Shown here: positions 6,827 through 11,780 of the stretch, piece after piece
How positions within the stretch are numbered: position 1 is the first letter of the stretch
Layout of the letters: each line of letters starts with the position of its first letter
Notes under the pieces: model-generated
Database searches by the model: none
The model's input: only the letters and a program-made list of their open reading frames with translations
Told to the model about the DNA's origin: nothing
Translations under genes and position numbers: made by a program
NCBI GenBank assembly: GCA_023145395.1
Contig: JAGLDW010000426.1
Coordinates: 1-11,780 of the forward strand
Length of the DNA: 11,780 bases
Source: Lentisphaeria bacterium
GTDB taxonomy: Bacteria > Verrucomicrobiota > Lentisphaeria > Oligosphaerales > Lenti-02
Reading direction: 5' to 3'

Positions 6827-6849
6827 GATTTCAGATTGTTGATTTCAGA
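6827..6849 (+). repeat. Direct repeat GATTTCAGA in the pfp-aldolase spacer
   Basis: Two exact 9 bp copies (6827-6835 and 6841-6849), 14 bp apart start to start, lie in an AT-rich patch immediately before the aldolase ribosome site. They could be binding half-sites on the same helix face or a scrap of a dispersed low-complexity repeat. Confidence 0.45.
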
Positions 6850-6864
6850 AGAGAGGAACCACAG

Positions 6865-7641
6865 ATGTATCCCAGCCGCGTGCTCCGCAAACTCCGGGCC
6901 GGCAAACCGGCTTTCTGCACCAAGACCAACCTCGCGGATCCCCGTGTCGTCGAGATCATGGGGATGACGGGCTACGACTGCGCCTGGCTCTGCATGGAGC
7001 ACGTCCCCGGGGACTGGCTGACCATCGAGAGCCAGATCCGGGCCGCAAAAGTCTACGGCATGGATTCGCTGGTGCGAATCGCCAAGGGTTCCTACAGCGA
7101 CTACATCCGTCCCTTCGAGGCCGACGCCACCGGCATCATGGTTCCGCACCTGATGAGCGCCGACGAAGCGCGGGACATCGTGCGCATGACGAAGTTCCAT
7201 CCTCTCGGACGACGACCCGTCGATGGGGGAAACATTGACGGCGGGTATTGCACAACCCCGTTCACAGACTACATCGCACAAGCCAACCAGGAACGTTTTG
7301 TGATCTGCCAGATCGAGGATCCGGAACCCATGGACCAGCTGGACGAGATCGCCGCCATAGAGGGTATCGACATGCTCTTCTTCGGCCCCGGAGACTACAG
7401 CCATGCCATCGGACATCCCGGCGACTGTGACCATCCCGACGTCGTGGCGGCGCGCAAGGCCGTGGCGGCCGCCTGCCAGAAGCACGGACGCTTTGCAGGC
7501 ACTGTCGCGGGAGTGTCCACCGTCCCCGCACTACTCGAGGAGGGATACCAGTTCCTCAATGTGGGGGCGGACGTCCTCCATCTCACCAAGGCCTGGCAGG
7601 CCGACTTCGAGGCGCTGCGACCCTACGGGATCGGCGACTGA
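6865..7641 (+). CDS. HpcH/HpaI-family aldolase (2-keto-3-deoxy sugar acid type)
   Basis: Probably a metal-dependent class II aldolase that splits a 2-oxo-3-deoxy acid into pyruvate and an aldehyde. The 258-residue product matches the HpcH/HpaI (citrate lyase beta-like) barrel. EH at 45-46 is the conserved active-site His region (MEHVPGDW). Arg71 lies in the substrate-binding strand. GIMVPHLMSADEAR (90-103) is the family's central segment. Glu151 (CQIEDPE) and Asp177 (FGPGDYS) are the expected Mg/Mn ligands. In place of the usual PPxGxRG segment it has HPLGRRPVDGG (112-122), so the substrate may differ from GarL or RhmA. GAGAGG lies 8 nt before the ATG at 6865, and the upstream in-frame extension has no match. 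Neighbouring uxuB-like and pfp genes suggest sugar-acid catabolism feeding glycolysis. The exact substrate cannot be told from sequence. Confidence 0.87.
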   Translation: MYPSRVLRKLRAGKPAFCTKTNLADPRVVEIMGMTGYDCAWLCMEHVPGDWLTIESQIRAAKVYGMDSLVRIAKGSYSDYIRPFEADATGIMVPHLMSADEARDIVRMTKFHPLGRRPVDGGNIDGGYCTTPFTDYIAQANQERFVICQIEDPEPMDQLDEIAAIEGIDMLFFGPGDYSHAIGHPGDCDHPDVVAARKAVAAACQKHGRFAGTVAGVSTVPALLEEGYQFLNVGADVLHLTKAWQADFEALRPYGIGD

Positions 7642-7649
7642 CAGCCCCC

Positions 7650-7668
7650 CCCCGCGTCTCTCGCGGGG
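7650..7668 (+). terminator. Hairpin just after the aldolase gene
   Basis: CCCCGCG (7650-7656) pairs perfectly with CGCGGGG (7662-7668) around a 5 nt loop, 8 nt after the aldolase stop codon. The position fits a terminator for the uxuB-pfp-aldolase group, but no T tract follows. A run of nine C residues (7645-7653) overlaps its left arm. Confidence 0.5.
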
Positions 7669-7874
7669 AGACCCCACGCATCGTGATAGGCCGCAAACGC
7701 TTGTCGAAGATCTAACGGCTGACAAAATCACTGCCGAGAACGTTGTCGCTATATCGTTTCTGCGGGAACGTCCAGGATTCGGGGTTGGCCCCGAAGTATA
7801 TACTGTCACTTTTCGGGCTGACATTGCGGGCTCTGTGAAGTTCGTGGCGCGAGTTTTTCTGGCACTTTTTGACA
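7669..7874. other. Convergent spacer between aldolase and CPBP protease
   Basis: About 200 bp with lower GC than its neighbours and no gene I can support. It contains a second perfect hairpin (7778-7795) and two short T runs at about 7855-7869 that do not follow a hairpin directly. An open plus-strand frame crosses it but has no recognisable family or ribosome site. Confidence 0.5.
7778..7795. terminator. Perfect 7 bp tetraloop hairpin in convergent spacer
   Basis: TTCGGGG (7778-7784) and CCCCGAA (7789-7795) form a perfect stem with a TTGG loop. It lies about 80 nt past the minus-strand protease stop and 140 nt past the plus-strand aldolase stop. It may end or protect transcripts from both sides, though neither side has a T tract. 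Confidence 0.4.
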
Positions 7875-8657
7875 TCAGGGAGTGGACAGGTCGGGCAGTT
7901 CGATGTCGAAGGCGCGGATCGCGGCCAGGATCCCGAGTGCGATGGCGTTGAACAGCAGGTGCACGAGGATCGACCGGCGGATTCCTCCCGAGCGCTCCCG
8001 CTCCCGCTGCAGAACCAAGCCGAGAAGCATCAGACCGGGCAATTGGTACGGGGTCAGGTGCACAGCGGCAAAGACAAAGGCGCACAGCAGACTCGGCCGA
8101 CGCACACGCGCCGAGGTGAATGCATTGTGCAAAACATGGCGGAAGAGAAATTCCTCGACGAGCGGGGCGACGACCAGAGCGGTCATGGAGAGCGAAGCCC
8201 AAAAGAGCACTCCGCTCTGCCCCCTTGCCAATTGTAGCAGTGGCGCCGCACGCACAGGAAAGCCCAGTGCGCTCTGCACGGCCGCAGCGACTCCCGTCAC
8301 CAGCATCACCATCGGATAGACCCACGCCACGATGAGTGCGGCGCGTGCGATGTCCGCAAGGTGAAGGGCTGGACCAGAAACCCCGAGGTCAATCCGCCAC
8401 GGAAACGGAGATCCCCGGCGCAGGAAAACAACGGCGGCTGCGGTGCTGCCGCCATGGAGCCCCAACGTCCCAAGCCAAAGAGCTGGGATCCCTTTGCCCG
8501 CGCCCGGCACCAGTCTGGCGACCATCACGCACAGCAGACAGCCTGTCGCCGCTCCTGCCGCCGCCCAGGCTGCGGTAGCAATCGAACGCGCGCAGAGCGC
8601 GGGTTCCGCTCCGACGTCCGCATGCTCGTGATTCTGTCGATGGGGAGCTGAAAACAT
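7875..8657 (-). CDS. CPBP-family intramembrane metalloprotease (CAAX/Abi)
   Basis: An inner-membrane protease-like protein of the CPBP (CAAX prenyl protease 2/bacteriocin-immunity, Abi) family. The 260-residue product has several hydrophobic spans (about 24-49, 58-80, 102-126, 150-167, 189-200, 205-217, 229-248). All three family motifs are intact: EEFLFR (168-173; EExxxR), FAAVH (196-200; FxxxH) and HLLFN (233-237). These glutamates and histidines are the metal and catalytic residues of the Rce1-like fold. Bacterial members have been linked to bacteriocin self-immunity and to processing of membrane proteins, but most have no known substrate. No Shine-Dalgarno site precedes the ATG; a TATACT -10 ends only 5 nt before it, which suggests a leaderless mRNA. 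The gene stands alone, convergent with the aldolase and divergent from pgk. Confidence 0.9.
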   Translation of the reverse strand: MFSAPHRQNHEHADVGAEPALCARSIATAAWAAAGAATGCLLCVMVARLVPGAGKGIPALWLGTLGLHGGSTAAAVVFLRRGSPFPWRIDLGVSGPALHLADIARAALIVAWVYPMVMLVTGVAAAVQSALGFPVRAAPLLQLARGQSGVLFWASLSMTALVVAPLVEEFLFRHVLHNAFTSARVRRPSLLCAFVFAAVHLTPYQLPGLMLLGLVLQRERERSGGIRRSILVHLLFNAIALGILAAIRAFDIELPDLSTP

Positions 8658-8665
8658 GCTATAGT
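8657..8665 (+). promoter_or_regulatory. Candidate extended -10 promoter for pgk-tpiA
   Basis: TGCTATAGT (8657-8665) is an extended -10 (TGn plus TATAGT, five of six consensus). It has only a weak -35, which extended -10 promoters tolerate. It overlaps the opposite-strand TATACT. Transcription would start near 8672, giving a leader of about 105 nt before pgk. Confidence 0.45.
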
Positions 8666-8668
8666 ATA
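8663..8668 (-). promoter_or_regulatory. Candidate -10 element for the CPBP gene (leaderless)
   Basis: TATACT on the minus strand matches five of six consensus bases and ends 5 nt before the start codon. A transcript would begin at or next to the ATG. No good -35 is visible. Confidence 0.4.
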
Positions 8669-8687
8669 CGGCTTTTCACAAAGCCGT
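8668..8687 (+). promoter_or_regulatory. Perfect hairpin at the predicted 5' end of the pgk leader
   Basis: ACGGCTTT (8668-8675) pairs perfectly with AAAGCCGT (8680-8687) around a TCAC tetraloop. It falls at or just before the inferred transcription start, so it could be a 5' stabilising stem or an operator palindrome. A second small stem (CACGC 8689-8693 with GCGTG 8698-8702) follows directly. Confidence 0.5.
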
Positions 8688-8777
8688 GCACGCTGCTGCG
8701 TGACCAAAGCCCGACACGGTCTGCTGACATTGACGAGCCGGGCAGGATAAACCACGAAATCTGGAGGTAGCGAGAGT

Positions 8778-9980
8778 ATGAATAAGAAAACCATCCGCGA
8801 CGTGGATCTCAAGGGCAAGAAAGTGTTGATGAGGGTTGATTTCAACGTCCCTCTGAACGATGCCCTGGAGATCACGGACGACACCCGCATCCGCGCCGCG
8901 CTGCCAACCATCAAGGCTGTCTTGGGACAGGGTGCCAGCCTCGTCCTGATGAGCCATCTGGACCGTCCAGAGGGGAAAAGGGTCCCTGCGATGAGCCTCG
9001 CCCCGGCAGCCGCATACCTCGGCACACTGCTCGACAATGATGTGCAAATGGCACCAGACACTGTCGGCGACGAAGTGAAGGCCATGGTCGATGCGCTTCA
9101 ACCCGGCTCCGTTCTAGTTCTGGAAAACACGCGCTTCCATCCCGAAGAGGAGGGAAAAACCTGCACGGGGGAAGACCAGCAGGCTTTCGCCAAGACCCTA
9201 GCTTCCTATGGTGACATCTACGTCAACGACGCTTTTGGCACAGCCCATCGCGCCCACTCGTCCACGGCGGTCATTTGCGACTACATTGACGTCTGCGTGG
9301 CTGGATTGCTGATGGAGAAGGAGCTTGATTTCCTTGGTGGCGCCATGGAGAATCCCAAGCACCCATTCGTCGCGATCATCGGTGGCGCCAAAGTCTCCGG
9401 CAAACTGCAAGTCCTGAAAAGCCTCATGAAAAAGGTCGACACCATTCTCATCGGCGGAGGCATGGCCTACACATTCCTCAAAGCACAGGGCTATGCCATC
9501 GGCAAGTCGCTGGTGGAGGACGATCTGCTTGAGACTGCGAAAGAGACCCTGGCCGACGCCAAGGAGCTCGGCATCAACTTCATGCTGCCCGTCGACAACA
9601 TCCAGGCGGACACCTTCGCAGCCGATGCCAACACGAAACTCGTGGGCAACACCATCGACGAGGGCTGGATGGCTCTCGATGTCGGGCCGGAGACCACCGC
9701 GCTGTACAGCGCGGAGATCGCCAAAGCCAAGACGGTCATCTGGAACGGACCGATGGGATGCTTCGAGATGGCGCCCTTCGCGGACGCCACCATGGGCGTC
9801 TGCCAGGCAGTGGCCGACGGAGAGTCGGTCAGCATCATCGGCGGTGGCGACTCCGTCAGCGCCGTGAACAAGAGCGGACTCGCCGACAAAATGTCCCATA
9901 TTTCCACCGGCGGCGGCGCCTCGCTCGAATTCCTCGAGGGCAAAGCGCTACCAGGCGTGGTCGCTCTGGACGACAAGTAG
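8778..9980 (+). CDS. pgk: Phosphoglycerate kinase
   Basis: It transfers phosphate from 1,3-bisphosphoglycerate to ADP, the first ATP-forming step of glycolysis, in the cytoplasm. The 400-residue product has normal length and all main blocks: VLMRVDFNVP (16-25), TRIRAALPT (36-44), LENTRFHPEEE (115-125), YVNDAFGTAHRAHSS (148-162), IGGAKVSGKL (201-210), GGGMAYTFLKA (226-236), WNGPMGCFE (322-330), GGGDS (355-359) and STGGGASLEFLEGK (376-389). The near-universal SHLGRP reads SHLDRP (59-64), with Asp62 for Gly beside the substrate-binding His and Arg. GGAGG lies 10 nt before the ATG. A 105 nt structured leader is likely. tpiA follows after a 53 bp gap with no terminator, so the two are almost certainly one operon. 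Confidence 0.98.
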   Translation: MNKKTIRDVDLKGKKVLMRVDFNVPLNDALEITDDTRIRAALPTIKAVLGQGASLVLMSHLDRPEGKRVPAMSLAPAAAYLGTLLDNDVQMAPDTVGDEVKAMVDALQPGSVLVLENTRFHPEEEGKTCTGEDQQAFAKTLASYGDIYVNDAFGTAHRAHSSTAVICDYIDVCVAGLLMEKELDFLGGAMENPKHPFVAIIGGAKVSGKLQVLKSLMKKVDTILIGGGMAYTFLKAQGYAIGKSLVEDDLLETAKETLADAKELGINFMLPVDNIQADTFAADANTKLVGNTIDEGWMALDVGPETTALYSAEIAKAKTVIWNGPMGCFEMAPFADATMGVCQAVADGESVSIIGGGDSVSAVNKSGLADKMSHISTGGGASLEFLEGKALPGVVALDDK

Positions 9981-10021
9981 AAACCTCCTGAAGAAAAGCA
10001 CAGCAGAACAACCCAAGCTTT

Positions 10022-10025
10022 GGAG
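10022..10025 (+). promoter_or_regulatory. Ribosome binding site deciding the tpiA start
   Basis: GGAG is 8 nt before the ATG at 10034 but only 2 nt before the in-frame ATG at 10028. The second ATG is therefore the better start. Confidence 0.6.
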
Positions 10026-10033
10026 ATATGCAG

Positions 10034-10786
10034 ATGTCAAGAAAGACAATGATCGCCGGCAATTGGAAGATGAACAACACCGTGGCGGAGGCCAGAGAAC
10101 TGGTCGAGGGACTCAAGGCGCGCGCCTCCGAGATCGCGGGCGTGGATGTTGTCGTCTGCCCTCCCGTCACCACGTTGGCATACGCAGCGGAACAGTTCGC
10201 AGGCACCCCGGTGAAAGTCGGCGCGCAGAATGTGCACTGGGCCGAGTCCGGCGCCTACACAGGCGAGGTGTCCGCCAGCATGCTGAAGGAAATCCCGGTC
10301 GAGTACGTCATCATCGGACACAGCGAGAGACGCCAATACTTCGGAGAGACCGACGGAACCGTCAACCAACGCGTCAAAGCGGCGTTGGCGGCCGGGCTCA
10401 CCCCCATCGTCTGCGTGGGCGAGCTGCTCGAACAGCGGGAGACGGGCGAGACGGAAGCCGTTGTCAAAACGCAGGTCGAAGTCGGACTCGACGGGCTCAC
10501 GGCCGATGACGCGGCCAAGATCGTGGTGGCCTACGAACCCGTCTGGGCTATCGGCACGGGCCTGACAGCCAGCCCCGAGCAAGCTCAGGAAGTGCACGCC
10601 TTCCTGCGGAATCTTCTGCGCGGCCTTTTCGGCGCTGTCGCAGACGGCATTCGCATCCTCTACGGCGGCAGCATGAAGCCCGCCAACGCGAAGGATCTGC
10701 TTGCCCAGGCGGACATCGACGGTGGACTCATCGGCGGCGCCAGCCTCAAGGCGGATGACTTCATGGGCATTATCCTAAGCGGTTGA
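10034..10786 (+). CDS. tpiA: Triosephosphate isomerase
   Basis: It interconverts dihydroxyacetone phosphate and glyceraldehyde 3-phosphate in the cytoplasm. The 250-residue product is of standard length, with GNWKMN (9-14, Lys12), the electrophilic His96 in IIGHSERR (93-100), the catalytic Glu168 in AYEPVWAIGTG (166-176), and the phosphate-binding segments YGGSMKPAN and GLIGGASL near the end. Start choice follows the ribosome-site spacing; beginning at 10028 would add two residues. It lies 53 bp behind pgk on the same strand. Two inverted repeats follow before the sigma factor gene, probably marking the end of the glycolytic transcript. Confidence 0.98.
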   Translation: MSRKTMIAGNWKMNNTVAEARELVEGLKARASEIAGVDVVVCPPVTTLAYAAEQFAGTPVKVGAQNVHWAESGAYTGEVSASMLKEIPVEYVIIGHSERRQYFGETDGTVNQRVKAALAAGLTPIVCVGELLEQRETGETEAVVKTQVEVGLDGLTADDAAKIVVAYEPVWAIGTGLTASPEQAQEVHAFLRNLLRGLFGAVADGIRILYGGSMKPANAKDLLAQADIDGGLIGGASLKADDFMGIILSG

Positions 10787-10798
10787 AGCCACCCCTAA

Positions 10799-10844
10799 CG
10801 GGCTGTCCCGCAGTTCTTGCCCAGCCAAGCCCGGGGACAGCCCG
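10799..10844 (+). terminator. Perfect 11 bp inverted repeat after tpiA
   Basis: CGGGCTGTCCC (10799-10809) and GGGACAGCCCG (10834-10844) are perfect inverted arms around a 24 nt loop that contains a small CTTG/CAAG stem. It begins 12 bp past the tpiA stop. No T tract follows, so it could be a terminator of non-classical type, a 3' stabilising stem or a REP-like extragenic palindrome. Confidence 0.55.
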
Positions 10845-10846
10845 CA

Positions 10847-10871
10847 TCATCCGCGCAAACCATGCGGATGA
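10847..10871 (+). repeat. Second perfect inverted repeat ahead of the sigma factor gene
   Basis: TCATCCGC (10847-10854) and GCGGATGA (10864-10871) pair perfectly around a 9 nt loop, starting only 2 bp after the first inverted repeat. This may be an operator or leader hairpin for the sigma factor gene. Confidence 0.5.
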
Positions 10872-10902
10872 GAAGAGGCGGAAAGAGAACGGGAACGAGG
10901 AG

Positions 10903-10908
10903 AGAGGG
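10903..10908 (+). promoter_or_regulatory. Ribosome binding site supporting the GTG start of the sigma gene
   Basis: AGAGGG sits 9 nt before GTG 10918 inside a nearly pure A/G tract (10864-10917) with further GGAG-like motifs. There is no alternative ATG before conserved region 2. Confidence 0.55.
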
Positions 10909-10917
10909 AAGAGAAAC

Positions 10918-11514
10918 GTGGCGAAAGACGACAACCAGAAGGCCGAGGACCGGACGCTGGTTGAGCGCTTCAAGCAAGGCGACGAGACAGCGTTTGACCG
11001 CCTAGTGGTCAAATACTCAGGCAAGGCATACCAGATTGCCTATGGTGTGCTCGGCAACCGCGAAGACGCCGAGGAAGTGGCTCAAGACGTGTTTCTGCGC
11101 ATCCATCGGGCACTCCCAAAGTTCCGTGGCGACTCCGAGTTCACCACGTGGATGTACCGCATCGCGATGAATCTCGCGCGCAACAAGTATCGCTGGAACA
11201 AGTCGCGCGGCAGCCATGTGAACATCAGCATCGATGCTCCCATTGAAGGCCGTGACGATGGGCCGAGGCCCGGAATCGACCTTCCCGAGAAGGATCTTTC
11301 GCCTGACGAGCGGACTGCCTTGGACGAACTCGACAAGAGAGCCAGAGAAGAATTGATGAATCTTCCGGAACTCTCGCGCCAAGCGCTTGTCTTACGCAAT
11401 ATCAAGGAACTCAGCTATGAGGCCATAGCAGAGCTTCTTGGCTGCAAGCTGGGGACTGTGAAATCGCGCATCGCCAGAGCTCGTGAAGAACTGCGAAAGA
11501 GACTCGACCTATGA
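10918..11514 (+). CDS. ECF-type RNA polymerase sigma factor
   Basis: An alternative sigma-70 family factor that redirects RNA polymerase to a signal-specific set of promoters. The 198-residue product has region 2 at about 12-95 (DAEEVAQDVFLRIHRALPKF at 50-69; TTWMYRIAMNLARNK at 76-90) and region 4 at about 145-196 (LPELSRQALVLRNIKELSYE, then the helix-turn-helix IAELLGCKLGTVKSRIARAR). Regions 1.1, 1.2 and 3 are absent, as in RpoE-type ECF factors. The start is taken as GTG at 10918. AGAGGG lies 9 nt upstream, and the frame above it is a purine-rich leader reading back toward tpiA through both hairpins. Its stop overlaps the next start codon (ATGA), which fits a translationally coupled sigma/anti-sigma pair. 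The regulon and signal are not visible here. Confidence 0.94.
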   Translation: MAKDDNQKAEDRTLVERFKQGDETAFDRLVVKYSGKAYQIAYGVLGNREDAEEVAQDVFLRIHRALPKFRGDSEFTTWMYRIAMNLARNKYRWNKSRGSHVNISIDAPIEGRDDGPRPGIDLPEKDLSPDERTALDELDKRAREELMNLPELSRQALVLRNIKELSYEAIAELLGCKLGTVKSRIARAREELRKRLDL

Positions 11515-11780
11515 CTGACCAGAGCTGTCCCACAGGTGACTGCCCCGACATCGGAATTCTTAGCGAATTCGTCGATGGAGAGAAGCCGTCGGGCTTGGAG
11601 GAGCATCTGGCGCAATGCGAACGCTGCGGACGGATCGTCGAGGCGTACAAGCGTATTGACGCGAGCATCGACCAGCAAATGCATGTGCCGACAGGCCTGG
11701 ATGTTAGAATACTTGAAGCTGTCCGGCAGGAGAATGCCCTCCCAAAGTCCCCCCGCCTCTTCCCAGCATTCTTCTCGACG
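11511..11780 (+). CDS. Zinc-binding anti-sigma factor, N-terminal part (runs off the window)
   Basis: A probable anti-sigma factor that holds the preceding ECF sigma factor inactive until a signal is sensed. I translated it by hand from the ATG overlapping the sigma stop codon (ATGA). Ninety codons are open to the end of the window with no stop. Residues 32-39 read HLAQCERC, the H-x3-C-x2-C core of the ZAS (anti-sigma zinc finger) domain, preceded by the usual acidic stretch ILSEFVDGE. Two more cysteines (6 and 11) lie near the N-terminus. No membrane span is reached, so it cannot be said whether the protein is membrane-anchored or soluble. The adjacent ECF gene and coupled start make this role likely. 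Confidence 0.85.
   Translation, partial: MTDQSCPTGDCPDIGILSEFVDGEKPSGLEEHLAQCERCGRIVEAYKRIDASIDQQMHVPTGLDVRILEAVRQENALPKSPRLFPAFFST

Noticed and set aside
7669..7951. Plus-strand frame crossing the convergent spacer as a possible small gene or gene remnant
   Set aside because: No ribosome site, no recognised family, and it runs into the antisense of the CPBP gene.
7531..8325. Minus-strand open frame spanning the aldolase end, the spacer and part of the CPBP gene
   Set aside because: It conflicts with two well-supported genes and shows no domain; the CPBP frame carries all three family motifs.
8709..8743. GCCCG/CGGGC long-loop stem in the pgk leader as a riboswitch
   Set aside because: Only 5 bp with a 25 nt loop and no known riboswitch core; the two tighter stems upstream are better supported.
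10783..10917. TTG-initiated N-terminal extension of the sigma factor
   Set aside because: It begins inside tpiA, translates two inverted repeats and a purine tract, and lies outside the conserved ECF domain.

Overview
The window is about 11.8 kb of GC-rich bacterial chromosome. It carries housekeeping and central-carbon genes, with no mobile element, CRISPR array, tRNA or rRNA that I can see. The mix suggests a Gram-negative-type bacterium: dprA-topA, a pyrophosphate-type phosphofructokinase, pgk-tpiA, and an ECF sigma factor with a zinc anti-sigma partner. The repeated KRGRR-type modules in the topoisomerase tail remind me of PVC-group genomes (Verrucomicrobiota, Kiritimatiellota, Lentisphaerota). 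That placement is from memory and is only a weak to moderate inference.

Layout. Positions 152-4111, minus strand: dprA followed by topA, 93 bp apart, a common bacterial gene order. Positions 4112-4518: a 407 bp divergent intergenic region. Positions 4519-7641, plus strand: an SDR-type D-mannonate oxidoreductase (uxuB-like), a PPi-type 6-phosphofructokinase starting at GTG, and an HpcH/HpaI-family aldolase. Positions 7642-7874: a convergent spacer with two hairpins. Positions 7875-8657, minus strand: a CPBP (CAAX/Abi) membrane protease. Positions 8658-8777: a compact divergent regulatory region. Positions 8778-10786, plus strand: pgk and tpiA. Positions 10787-10917: a spacer with two perfect inverted repeats. 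From 10918 to the end, plus strand: an ECF sigma factor and the first 90 codons of a zinc-binding anti-sigma factor, overlapping by ATGA.

The plus-strand metabolic genes fit together loosely. UxuB-like and HpcH-like enzymes act on sugar acids and typically yield pyruvate plus an aldehyde. PPi-type PFK, triosephosphate isomerase and phosphoglycerate kinase form the upper and middle part of glycolysis. The sigma/anti-sigma pair is probably a separate stress- or envelope-sensing unit that continues past the window.

No clear new multi-gene system is visible. The most unusual protein feature is three roughly 60-residue basic modules, sharing an invariant PVKRGRRTYDD core, between the topoisomerase I core and a single zinc ribbon. 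The most interesting non-coding site is the CPBP/pgk divergent region. Opposed -10 elements overlap there, the protease may be leaderless, and a perfect 8 bp hairpin lies at the predicted 5' end of the pgk transcript. Several other spacers contain strong hairpins without a T tract.
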